Made by a program: the position numbers and the translations under genes. This document shows positions 7,489-14,924 of a DNA stretch of 64,000 nucleotides, one piece after another (positions within the stretch are counted from its first letter, which is position 1; each line of letters opens with the position of its first letter). Below the pieces are notes generated by a model that searched no databases, was not told the origin of the DNA, and worked only from the letters and a program-made list of their open reading frames with translations. The DNA is from Sanguibacter inulinus. Lineage in GTDB: Bacteria > Actinomycetota > Actinomycetes > Actinomycetales > Cellulomonadaceae. Location: assembly GCF_013415325.1 (NCBI RefSeq), contig NZ_JACBYE010000001.1, positions 62,001 through 126,000 of the forward strand, written 5' to 3'.

Positions 7489-8367
7489 CTCGAGGTGTGC
7501 GTCTGCCTCAGGGGTTACCCTCGGTTCGACGCGCGGCTCCTCGTGCACGGTCTCGCCGGCGAGCAGGAGGTAGAGCTCGCGGCGGGCGCGATCGAGGGCG
7601 CGGACGGCCTGGGTGGCCTGGTCCTCGGTCCCGGTACGGGCGATCTGGTGGGCGGCACTGCCGAGTGCCTCCATCGCCTCGCGGAGGGCGCGGGCGGGGT
7701 GGGCGGTCTGACCTGTGGCGCGATCCCACGGGGCGACGAGGTGCTCGCGGTGCTCTTCGACGTACGCCGTCCCCTCGGGTGTCAGGCTCGCGAGCTTGCG
7801 GCCCGAGTCGGCGGTGATGGTGATGAGCCCTTCGTCTTCGAGCAGGTTGAGGGCGGGGTAGATCGCGCCGGGGCTGGGTGACCAGCGGCCGCCGGAGCGC
7901 TCGGTGATCTCCTGGATGAGCTGGTAGCCGTGCATCGGCTGCTCGCTGAGCAGCATGAGGACGGCGCCGCGGATGTCGCCTCGGCCGGCTCGGGAGCCGG
8001 GGCCGCGGCGCGGCCCGCGCGGTCCGCCGTGGCCGCCTCGACCGCCGAAGCCGCCTCGGCCGCCACGGCCGTCGTGGTCGTCGTCGGCCCTGCCGCCGCG
8101 CGGTCCGCCGAAGCCGGGGCCGGACCCGCCCGGGGTGTCGCCCCGGTCTCTGCCGCCGGCACGGGCGAACCCGCCGCGGTGGCCCGGGAAGGGGGTGCCC
8201 TGACCGTCAGGGCGGGTGCGACCGCTCGGGCGGCCGTGGTGGTCGTGGTGGGCCTCGTCGGGCCTCTCGTGACCGTCGGGGTGGTCTGTCCGGTCGCGGC
8301 CCCGCGGGGCGCGGTCGTCGGTCGTGGGGCGCTGTCCGCGCCAGGTGCGAGTGATGTCGGGACGCAT
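7483..8367 (-). CDS. PadR-family transcriptional regulator with long Gly/Arg/His-rich N-terminus
   Basis: A 294-residue protein. Residues 1 to about 130 are low-complexity (His/Asp/Arg then Gly-Arg repeats such as GGRGGFGGRGGHGGPRG). A standard PadR winged helix follows: RGAVLMLLSEQPMHGYQLIQEI ... PSPGAIYPALNLLEDEGLI, then a helical C-terminal dimerisation region (VRALDRARRELYLLLAGE). PadR proteins usually repress an operon and their own gene. The start ATG at 8367 has GAGGAG 8 bases upstream. A perfect 31-bp palindrome lies 134 bp upstream and overlaps a plausible promoter. The divergent SipW-type surface operon is the likely target. The disordered N-terminus is unusual but occurs in some actinobacterial PadR proteins. 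Confidence 0.85.
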   Translation of the reverse strand: MRPDITRTWRGQRPTTDDRAPRGRDRTDHPDGHERPDEAHHDHHGRPSGRTRPDGQGTPFPGHRGGFARAGGRDRGDTPGGSGPGFGGPRGGRADDDHDGRGGRGGFGGRGGHGGPRGPRRGPGSRAGRGDIRGAVLMLLSEQPMHGYQLIQEITERSGGRWSPSPGAIYPALNLLEDEGLITITADSGRKLASLTPEGTAYVEEHREHLVAPWDRATGQTAHPARALREAMEALGSAAHQIARTGTEDQATQAVRALDRARRELYLLLAGETVHEEPRVEPRVTPEADAHLEK

Positions 8368-8500
8368 GGAGGGTCTCCTCGGGTTCAGCCGTGATGAAGG
8401 TGGGGGAGCGCGGTGCCGCGCTCGGTGCGGTCTCTGCGTCGCGATGACTGCAGGAGGACCGGGAGGGGGAGCCGGGGTGGATCGCCAGCTCGACCGATGA

Positions 8501-8531
8501 GTCAAAGATATATCGACGATATATCTTTGAC
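8501..8531. promoter_or_regulatory. 31-bp perfect palindrome, probable PadR operator
   Basis: Arms GTCAAAGATATATCG (8501-8515) and CGATATATCTTTGAC (8517-8531) are perfectly complementary around a single A at 8516. This AT-rich element stands out in GC-rich DNA. On the minus strand TTGTCA (8533-8528) and TATCTT (8510-8505) are spaced by 17 bases, a good promoter for the PadR gene that the palindrome covers almost exactly. ATATCG/CGATAT cores are typical of PadR operators, so autoregulation is likely. Confidence 0.8.
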
Positions 8532-8978
8532 AATAGTGCTGATGTGGAGATCGCGTGAGCACGGACGCGCCGACGCACCGACGCGCCGATCGGCCACCGG
8601 TCGGGGTGGGACGGGCGCAGGTCACGGTGCGGTCGGCCGAAGAGGTGCCGTCGTTCGTACCCATGGCATCCGCTCTTGCACTCGCTGTCACGAACCAACC
8701 ACCTAGTTGTGACACCCACCCCGGTCGGCGCTCCACGTCAAACCCTCGTGGGTCAGCAGAGTGGGAGGTCGTCGGTGACTTCCTGGGGTCGTGACGCCAT
8801 CCCTGCGCCGCGGTCGAGCCTGTATGAGCAGCTCGCCCGAGACGTCAGGGGAGTTCGGTAGGAGCCCCATGGTCACGCGACCTCACGAGAGAAGCGCAGC
8901 CGCAGACCATCCGGTGCGGCAGCGGAGGACGGCCACGGCCGACAACCCCACCTCGGTGGAGCAGGGACGACAGACACC
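8532..8978. other. Non-coding region between PadR operator and surface operon
   Basis: About 450 bp between the palindrome and the first SipW-operon gene. Short open frames exist, but none has both a ribosome binding site and protein-like composition. It presumably contains the operon promoter and a long 5' leader. I could not place the promoter with confidence. Confidence 0.45.
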
Positions 8979-9602
8979 ATGAGCACGCAGAACACCTCGC
9001 ACGGCCGCAAGCGCATGTACCTCGCCGCAGGATCTCTTGTCGGCGTCGCCGCGCTCGTGACGGCAGCCGCGTTCACCGACTTCGCCAACCTCAACCTCAC
9101 CAGCGGCTCGGACGACTCCGGCATCGGTGGGAACAACCGCTTCAACATCCAGGTGGTGGGGACTGACGACGAGGGCACCCCGGTCCCCGGATCGTGGCAG
9201 GAGGCCGCCACGACGGAGGGCGTGGACATCACCCTGCCAGGCAGCGACCTGATCGCTCCCGGAGACACCCTCTCCGTCTCGATCCCGTTCCGCAACGAGA
9301 GTCCGGTGCTGGGCGCTGACCTGACCTTCACCCTCCAGGACCGCCCTGGCTCGACCTCCGACACGGGGATCGCCGAGGCCTTGCGCTACACGCTGAGCGT
9401 CGACGGCACAGCGCTCGTCACGGATGTGCCCCAGGCCGCCGTGGCCGGCATCGCCCTGGGTCAGCTGCTGGCCGGAGAAGGCTCTGTCCTCGACCTGTCG
9501 GTCACCCTCCCTGACCAGGGCTCAGACGCCGCGAACAACACGCTGCAGGGGCAGGTCTTCTACGTGCAGGCGCACCTCGACGCAGCCTCGACGCAGCAGT
9601 GA
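8979..9602 (+). CDS. Secreted TasA/CalY-like protein with SipW-type signal (paralogue 1)
   Basis: A 207-residue secreted protein. The leader has a basic start, the hydrophobic stretch AAGSLVGVAALVTAAAF, then TDFANLNLTSG, the pattern of SipW-dependent signal peptides (small residues, aromatic, acidic, then A-x-L-x-L). The mature part is beta-rich with NNRFNIQVVGTD, an IPFRNESPVLGADLTFTLQD strand pair and ALRYTLSVDG. These blocks recur in three other proteins of the operon. Proteins of this leader type include the TasA and CalY fibre subunits of Bacillus. First gene of the seven-gene operon, with ATG at 8979 and GGAGCAGGGAC upstream. Fibre subunit role is inferred. Confidence 0.75.
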   Translation: MSTQNTSHGRKRMYLAAGSLVGVAALVTAAAFTDFANLNLTSGSDDSGIGGNNRFNIQVVGTDDEGTPVPGSWQEAATTEGVDITLPGSDLIAPGDTLSVSIPFRNESPVLGADLTFTLQDRPGSTSDTGIAEALRYTLSVDGTALVTDVPQAAVAGIALGQLLAGEGSVLDLSVTLPDQGSDAANNTLQGQVFYVQAHLDAASTQQ

Positions 9603-9676
9603 TCTCGGGCCGGGCAGCACCAGGGCAGGTGCTGCCCGGCCATCAGTCCGCCCGACGGAGAGGAGAGACCAGCCCG

Positions 9677-10318
9677 ATGCACAGCACGGACGGGACCTGC
9701 GCCCCTGCACGCAGCGGGCGGGTCCGGATCATGGCTGCCGGTGGCGTCCTCGTGGCTGCGGGGGTACTGCTCTCGGCGGCCACGCTCGCCGACGTCGCCG
9801 ACACCCTCGTCACGATGGACGGCTCTCGCAGCACCTTCGACATCCTCGTCGCCGGGAGCGCGACCCCGGAGTGGTCCCCCGTGCCGACCGACTGGCAGCA
9901 GGGGAACGTCGAGGCGCTCACGATCACGCTCTTCGACGGTCATGGTGGAGGGGCCCTCCTGGCTCCGGGGGGAGCGATCGCGGTCCGTGTCGCGGCGCTC
10001 AACGCCAGCCCTCGGGTCGCCGCCTCGCTCAGGCTGACGATCGTCGACCCCGATCCACGGTCCGACGGCGTCGACCCGGTGACCGGGAACCGGACGGAGC
10101 TGTTCGACGAGCTCGTGTTCACGGTCCGTCACGGTGAGACCGTCCTGCTCGACCGGATTCCTGCACGCGACCTCAGCACCTACACCTGGGGCACTGCGCT
10201 GCCTGCGGGCGGGAGCACCGTCCTGGACGTGACGATCGAGATGCCGGCCACGCTCGGGAACGAGTGGCAGCTCGCGGCGACCGACGTGCAGTTCGCCTTC
10301 GTCGCGGTCAACGCATGA
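9677..10318 (+). CDS. Secreted protein with SipW-type signal (paralogue 2)
   Basis: A 213-residue protein. The leader (IMAAGGVLVAAGVLLSAATLADVADTL) has the hydrophobic core and small-residue/Asp junction of the SipW type, though without the aromatic residue seen in the others. The mature part carries STFDILVAGS, ITLFDGHGGG, VAALNASPRVAASLRLTIVDPDP and FDELVFTVRHGETVLLD, aligning block by block with its neighbours. It starts at ATG 9677 behind GGAGAGGAGAG. The end overlaps the next start (ATGA), so it is coupled to paralogue 3. Probably an extracellular structural protein. Confidence 0.7.
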   Translation: MHSTDGTCAPARSGRVRIMAAGGVLVAAGVLLSAATLADVADTLVTMDGSRSTFDILVAGSATPEWSPVPTDWQQGNVEALTITLFDGHGGGALLAPGGAIAVRVAALNASPRVAASLRLTIVDPDPRSDGVDPVTGNRTELFDELVFTVRHGETVLLDRIPARDLSTYTWGTALPAGGSTVLDVTIEMPATLGNEWQLAATDVQFAFVAVNA

Positions 10319-10911
10319 ACCAGCCACCTCGCTCCGGTCGGACGCGTCTGGCCCTGGCTGGTGCTGCACTCGTCCCTGTCCTGGTCGGCGTCGCGATCAC
10401 CACCGCGGCCTACACCGACAGGGCGGTGCTCACCCTCGGGACCGGTGCGGCCGGTTCAGGTCTGGGCAACCCCGCCAGGTTCGACATCGCTGTCCGTGGG
10501 TCCGACAGCCTGCTGCACGACGGGGCGTCGCCTCAGGAGGCCGTGGCTCTCACGCTGGAGAACGGTTCCAAGCTGTCCGAGAGCTCACCTGTGGACTTCG
10601 AGGTGGTGCTGGTGAACAGGGCCCCGGGGGTCTCGGGGGACCTCATCCTCGCCGTCTACGACCCAGATCCCGTCGCCGCCGACCTCTTCGACGCGCTCCG
10701 CTTCACGGTCTACCTCGACGGGGCACCTACCCCGGTCCTCGCCGACGCGACCCCTGCGCAGGTGGTCGAGGAACGCCTGGCCTTCGAGGGCGTCGCGCCT
10801 GGTGAGGAGCGCCTCGTCACCGTGTCCGTGCTGATCGCCGAAGGCTCTGGACTGGATGTGGCAGGGAAGTCCACCCAGATCGGTCTGCTCGTGGACGGGC
10901 AGAGCCGATGA
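10315..10911 (+). CDS. Secreted protein with SipW-type signal (paralogue 3)
   Basis: A 198-residue protein with a textbook SipW-type leader: SGRTRLALAGAALVPVLVGV, then ITTAAYTDRAVLTLGTG. The mature part has PARFDIAVRGSD, EVVLVNRAPGVSGDLILAVYDPDP and FDALRFTVYLDG, matching paralogues 1, 2 and 4. Both ends overlap neighbours by 4 bases (ATGA), indicating tight translational coupling. No Cys residues, as is usual for fibre-forming secreted subunits. Function inferred from family resemblance and the signal peptidase in the same operon. Confidence 0.75.
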   Translation: MNQPPRSGRTRLALAGAALVPVLVGVAITTAAYTDRAVLTLGTGAAGSGLGNPARFDIAVRGSDSLLHDGASPQEAVALTLENGSKLSESSPVDFEVVLVNRAPGVSGDLILAVYDPDPVAADLFDALRFTVYLDGAPTPVLADATPAQVVEERLAFEGVAPGEERLVTVSVLIAEGSGLDVAGKSTQIGLLVDGQSR

Positions 10912-11537
10912 GCACCGCCCTGCGCAGCGCCGCCCTCGGGCTCGTCCTGCTCTCGGTCGCTGCCGCCCCGGCATCGGCGGCCGACCTCATCGACCCGGGG
11001 ACGACCACGGTCTCCCTCGAGGCGCCGGCGCCAGGGGAGTCTCAGTCCTTCGACCTGTCGGTCACGAGCGTGACAGAGACCGCGGTCCCTCTCGAGATCA
11101 CGGTCCTGGACCTGTCGGGACGCCTGACCGGCGGTGCGGCTCCCGTGGAGCTCGAGCTGGTAGACGACCAGGGTGCGTCGGTCCTCCCGACGACGAGTGC
11201 CGCGGCACTGCCAGGCACCACTCTCGACCTCCCCGACCTCGCTCCCGGGTCCACCTATCACCTCACCGGCGTGCTGACCTTGCCGCGCGCCGCAGGTGAC
11301 GAGTACCAGGGGGCGGGCGGAGAGCTCGTCCTCCGTTTCCAGGTCCCGACCGACCGTGCTGCCGACAGCGGTCCCCGCGGAGTCGAGCGGTCCGCTGCGG
11401 TCCGCCCTCAGGAGCCCGGTCCGCTGCTGGGCCTCGCGAGCACGGGTGCACAGGTGTCAGCGGCTGGTGCTGCCCTCGTGCTCGTCCTGCTCGGATCCGT
11501 TCTTGCACGTCGTCGAAGGAGAAGCCCGAATGCTTGA
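10908..11537 (+). CDS. Secreted surface protein with LASTG sorting signal
   Basis: A 209-residue protein. The N-terminus is an ordinary Sec signal (LRSAALGLVLLSVAAAPASAAD, cleavage near residue 25), unlike its SipW-type neighbours. The mature domain is beta-rich (Ig-like appearance, EAPAPGESQSFDLSVTSVTE). The C-terminus is a complete cell-wall sorting signal: GLASTG, hydrophobic VSAAGAALVLVLLGSVLA, then RRRRR. LAXTG is the motif recognised by class E sortases of actinobacteria. This protein therefore probably anchors the product of the operon to peptidoglycan. No sortase gene is in the window. Start overlaps paralogue 3 by 4 bases and its end overlaps the RCC1 gene by 8. Confidence 0.78.
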   Translation: MSTALRSAALGLVLLSVAAAPASAADLIDPGTTTVSLEAPAPGESQSFDLSVTSVTETAVPLEITVLDLSGRLTGGAAPVELELVDDQGASVLPTTSAAALPGTTLDLPDLAPGSTYHLTGVLTLPRAAGDEYQGAGGELVLRFQVPTDRAADSGPRGVERSAAVRPQEPGPLLGLASTGAQVSAAGAALVLVLLGSVLARRRRRSPNA

Positions 11538-12849
11538 GACGAGACGGCAGCACAGGCTGCGCTGGGGGGCTGGGGGCCTCGCCTCCTCGGCGCTCCTCCT
11601 CGTCCTCCTCCTGGTCTGGTCCACGACCACGAGTGCCGCCTACAGGGACCAGGTGCACGTGCAGACGGCATCTCTGGCGGCCACGACGGTCCCGCCGTCC
11701 CACGTCGGCCTGTCTGCCCACTCACGCATGTTCGACACGGGTCTGGGCCTCGGAGGGTCAGGCGACGTCTATGTCTGGGGCCGGACGAACCTCGGGATCA
11801 ACGGCGGTGCGGCCAGCCCGGGAGTCTCTCGCGGAGCGCAACGGGTCCCTCTGCCGGCAGGTTCGATCCGTCAGGTGACCGGAACCTTCCAGAACGCCAA
11901 CGCCCTCGACAACCAGGGGATGGTCTGGGGGTGGGGCTTCCTCCCTGGCCGTGACGGGACCGACGCGCTCAAGCCGAACGACACCCCGGAGCGGGTGCGG
12001 ATCGACACTCCGTCGAACGGGACCGGGCCTGTGCTGGACAGGATCGTCACGATCTCCTCGACCGAGAGCGCCGCTGCCGGCATCCGCGACGACGGCACCG
12101 TGTGGCACTGGGGAGAGACGACAGGCTCTGGCGGGAACCTCGGTGCCGGTGCGAGCCAGGTCGTCGGGCTGCCAGACCCGTCCGTCCCAGGCAACCGTCC
12201 GGTCTACCTCAAGGGGGCGAACACGAACTTCTACCTGATGCTCGAGAACGGGGACGTCTGGTACTGGGGAGGGTGGCTCGCCAACAGCCTTCCTGCCGGG
12301 CTCGGCAGTGCCGACGTGACCCCCCGGCGGATCGTCGCGCTCGACCCGTGGACGAAGTCTCGGGTCGGGGCGGGTGAGCCCTACATCACCGCGGTCGACG
12401 GAGGGATCAACATGGGCGGAGCGCTGCTCTCCGACGGACAGTTCCTGAGCTGGGGACTCGGCTCCGCCTTCGTCGGCGGGCGTCCGGTGGTGAACGACCT
12501 CGCGGCGCGCGACCCGGGCATCGTGCCTGGGCTCTCAGGGATCACCTCGATGCAGTTCGGCCAGACAGGTGTCGCGATGCTGGACTCGGAGGGCCGGCTC
12601 TGGGGTTATGGGGCGCCGCTCGACAACGGATACCTCCCCCTGGAGGTCCAGGTGATCAGCAGCGGGGTCGTGCAGTTCGCGGCAGGCGCAAGCTTCTTCA
12701 TCTGGCAGGACACCGCCGGGTTCTTCTGGGGCCGAGGCTTCAACGTGGCAGGGGCGATCGGCAGCCCTGTCGGTTCGGGCATCGGCATCGCCAACGGGAG
12801 CAGCGGAGGTCGGCTGGTCACCACCGATCTCACGGCGGTCGCCCGATGA
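11530..12849 (+). CDS. Secreted RCC1-repeat beta-propeller protein
   Basis: A 439-residue exported protein. The leader LASSALLLVLLLVWSTTTSAAYRDQVHVQTAS again shows the SipW-type pattern (small residues, Tyr-x-Asp). The mature part has seven RCC1-type blades, seen as GDVYVWGRTNLG, GMVWGWGFLPG, GTVWHWGETTG, GDVWYWGGWLA, GQFLSWGLGSA, GRLWGYGAPLD and GFFWGRGFNVAG, enough for a closed seven-bladed propeller. RCC1 propellers are protein-interaction modules, and secreted bacterial ones are poorly characterised. It is coupled to both neighbours by start/stop overlaps. It may be a tip, ligand-binding or assembly component of the surface structure; this is inference. Confidence 0.82.
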   Translation: MLETRRQHRLRWGAGGLASSALLLVLLLVWSTTTSAAYRDQVHVQTASLAATTVPPSHVGLSAHSRMFDTGLGLGGSGDVYVWGRTNLGINGGAASPGVSRGAQRVPLPAGSIRQVTGTFQNANALDNQGMVWGWGFLPGRDGTDALKPNDTPERVRIDTPSNGTGPVLDRIVTISSTESAAAGIRDDGTVWHWGETTGSGGNLGAGASQVVGLPDPSVPGNRPVYLKGANTNFYLMLENGDVWYWGGWLANSLPAGLGSADVTPRRIVALDPWTKSRVGAGEPYITAVDGGINMGGALLSDGQFLSWGLGSAFVGGRPVVNDLAARDPGIVPGLSGITSMQFGQTGVAMLDSEGRLWGYGAPLDNGYLPLEVQVISSGVVQFAAGASFFIWQDTAGFFWGRGFNVAGAIGSPVGSGIGIANGSSGGRLVTTDLTAVAR

Positions 12850-13499
12850 CGGGGCGAGAGAGGCTCCGGCCCCGCACGGGACGTCGTCGCCTGGGTGCGG
12901 CCACCGGGGTGCTCCTCGTCGCCGGGACGGTCGTCTCGAGCGCGTCGTACTCGGACGAGGCGACTCTCGGCCTCGCCGGAGCCGGGATCGGGTTCCCGCA
13001 CACCTTCGCGATCGGTGTGGTCGCTGCCGACGGGACGGCTGAGCCGGCGGACGCCGAGGCGGGGGTCGAGTGGCTGGTCGAGGGCGCGGGGACCCTCGTC
13101 CCCGGTCGGTCGGTGAGCACGGTCGTGCAGGTCTTCAACAACACGCCTACCCTCGACGCCGACACTGTGCTCGAGGTCGTCGCACGAGGTGGCGACGGGG
13201 CTGTCGCCGAGGGCATCCCCAACATCACACCCCATCTCCGGCTGAGCGCACAGGACCAGGACGGGGTCGTGCTGTTCTCCGACGTCCCGTGGGAGCAGGC
13301 GCGAGGCTCGGTCGGGCGCCTGGTGGCACGGGGATCTGGATCTCTCGCCGCAGGGGAGCCCTACACAGCCGGACCCGCCGGTTCCGAGCGGCAGATCACC
13401 CTGACGATCGACTACCTCGACGAGCCCGGGGTCGAGGCGCTCAACGGTGGTCAGGCAGCGCTCTCGCTCAGGATCGACGCGACGTCGGTGACCCCGTGA
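12846..13499 (+). CDS. Secreted protein with SipW-type signal (paralogue 4)
   Basis: A 217-residue secreted protein. The leader GRRRLGAATGVLLVAGTVVSSASYSDEATLGLAG has the SipW-type junction (SASYSDEA-L-L). The mature part carries HTFAIGVVAADG, VEGAGTLVPGRSVSTVVQVFNNTP, and LTIDYLD near the end, related to paralogues 1-3 but more diverged. The start overlaps the RCC1 gene by 4 bases (ATGA). Its stop overlaps the GTG of the signal peptidase, so substrate and peptidase are made together. Confidence 0.72.
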   Translation: MTGRERLRPRTGRRRLGAATGVLLVAGTVVSSASYSDEATLGLAGAGIGFPHTFAIGVVAADGTAEPADAEAGVEWLVEGAGTLVPGRSVSTVVQVFNNTPTLDADTVLEVVARGGDGAVAEGIPNITPHLRLSAQDQDGVVLFSDVPWEQARGSVGRLVARGSGSLAAGEPYTAGPAGSERQITLTIDYLDEPGVEALNGGQAALSLRIDATSVTP

Positions 13500-14170
13500 C
13501 GGGCGGCGCAGGGCTGCCGGCCAGGCACCGTCGGCCCACGCGGCCTCGTCGGTGGACTGCTGTGCGGGTCTTCGGCGCGGTCCGGTCGTCAGTGCTCACG
13601 GGCTCCGCGGTCCTGGGGGTCGCGAGCCTCGTCGTCTTCGTCGGGTCGATGATCTTCGGCGTCCGGCCCCTGGTGGTGGTCTCCGGGTCGATGGAGCCGG
13701 CGCTCCCGGTCGGGTCCGTGGTCTTCTCGAGGAGCACCCCCGCTGCAGAGCTCGAGGTCGGTGACATCGTCACGGTGGAGCGCCCGCGCGACCTCGGGCT
13801 CGTCACTCACCGGGTCGTCTCGACCACCGCGGGTCCCGGCGGCTCGACCGCGCTGGTGCTCCGCGGCGACGCGAACACCGTCGACGACCCCGAGCCGTAC
13901 GTCGTCTCGTCGGCGGGACGGCAGGTCTGGCACGTGCCGGGCCTCGGGCACGTCGCACTGTTCTTGCAGACCCGTGGTGGGCTGGCGGTCGCAGGGGCCG
14001 TCGCCCTCGTCGTGCTCGCGGTCTTCGTGCTCGACCCGGCACGCATGGCGGGCCGAGTGCAGGGCGACGGTCGAGGTGGCGTGGACCCGGACCATCAGGA
14101 CCCTGCCCGTGAGGACCCGGACCGTGATGACCCTGCCACGCGCCGTCCGGGAGGCGCTACAGGTTCGTGA
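13496..14170 (+). CDS. sipW: Signal peptidase I of the SipW (ER-like) type
   Basis: A 224-residue membrane peptidase that would cleave the leaders of the secreted proteins encoded upstream. A transmembrane segment (about 35-60) precedes VVSGSMEPALPVGSVVF, which holds the catalytic Ser. LGLVTHRVVST supplies the His that replaces the Lys of ordinary bacterial type I peptidases, the hallmark of the SipW/ER class. RGDANTVDDPEP is the conserved C-terminal box, followed by a second transmembrane segment and a charged, Asp/Pro-rich tail. The GTG start at 13496 overlaps the previous stop (GTGA). The tail overlaps the convergent PPTase gene by 14 bases. Confidence 0.88.
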   Translation: MTGGAGLPARHRRPTRPRRWTAVRVFGAVRSSVLTGSAVLGVASLVVFVGSMIFGVRPLVVVSGSMEPALPVGSVVFSRSTPAAELEVGDIVTVERPRDLGLVTHRVVSTTAGPGGSTALVLRGDANTVDDPEPYVVSSAGRQVWHVPGLGHVALFLQTRGGLAVAGAVALVVLAVFVLDPARMAGRVQGDGRGGVDPDHQDPAREDPDRDDPATRRPGGATGS

Positions 14171-14924
14171 GGGTGCGCTGGTCGTGCTCGAGGGCTACGC
14201 AGACCACGATGCGGCCGAGCTCGACGGCCCACCATCCGTGGCGGCGGTCTCCTCTGCCGGCCCCTGGAGAGCGTCCTGGCCCGGACAGACGCGGGACGAC
14301 CGTGACGGTCCCGGTGAGCTCGATCCGTACCTGCAGGTCCACGAGCCTGGAGCAGCGCTGGTCTGACGCGGACAGCGTCTTGAAGGCCGCCTCCTTCGCG
14401 CAGAACTGGATTCGGTCCCAGGCGATCCCCGGGGACGAGGCCGACAGCGCCGCGAGTGCTTCGATCTCCTCTGGTCCGCTGACGTGCTCGAGGACCTTGG
14501 GCGGCAACGGTGCGTGGGGCTCAGCGTCGATCCCCAGGCCTGCGAGATCCCGCGCGTCTGCGACGACTGCCGCCGCGTACCCGCCGCAGTGGGTGAGGGA
14601 GCCGATCACCCCGTCCGGCCAGAAGGGGCGCCCGCGGACACCCCGCGGGATGCCGACGGGGCGCACCCCGAGGCCCTCGAGCGCCAGGTGCCCGCAGCGA
14701 CGCGCTGCCGCGAACTCGGCGAGCCGGGAGGGCACCATCCGCTCGGTCCCGTCCCTCTCGGGGCCGAGAAGGTCTGCTGGTGTCCCCGGGAGCGTCGTGT
14801 CGACGGCCGAGGAGCCCAGCGGTGCGACACGGCGGATCCCCGGGACGCCGTCGCCTCCGCGGCCATGGCCAGCCGTCAGACCGTCCTCAGGGTCTGCGTC
14901 ACGGCTCTGCGGAGGGCCTGTCAC
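14157..14924 (-). CDS. 4'-phosphopantetheinyl transferase, EntD/Sfp-like
   Basis: A 255-residue enzyme that attaches the CoA-derived phosphopantetheine arm to carrier proteins. The metal-binding motif GIDAEP (131-136) and the catalytic CAKEAAFK (175-182) are intact, as are FWPDGVIGSLTHCGGYAAA and RRCGHLALEGLG of the EntD subgroup. The GTG start at 14924 overlaps the thioesterase stop (GTGA); the homologous part begins a little downstream of it. It is the last gene of the acyl cluster and presumably activates the ACP encoded at 17434-17727. Confidence 0.88.
   Translation of the reverse strand: MTGPPQSRDADPEDGLTAGHGRGGDGVPGIRRVAPLGSSAVDTTLPGTPADLLGPERDGTERMVPSRLAEFAAARRCGHLALEGLGVRPVGIPRGVRGRPFWPDGVIGSLTHCGGYAAAVVADARDLAGLGIDAEPHAPLPPKVLEHVSGPEEIEALAALSASSPGIAWDRIQFCAKEAAFKTLSASDQRCSRLVDLQVRIELTGTVTVVPRLSGPGRSPGAGRGDRRHGWWAVELGRIVVCVALEHDQRTLTNL

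Noticed and set aside
8555-8794. Open frame of about 80 codons between the PadR palindrome and the surface operon
   Set aside because: No ribosome binding site, low-complexity Arg/Pro composition and no resemblance to any protein; more likely a 5' leader.
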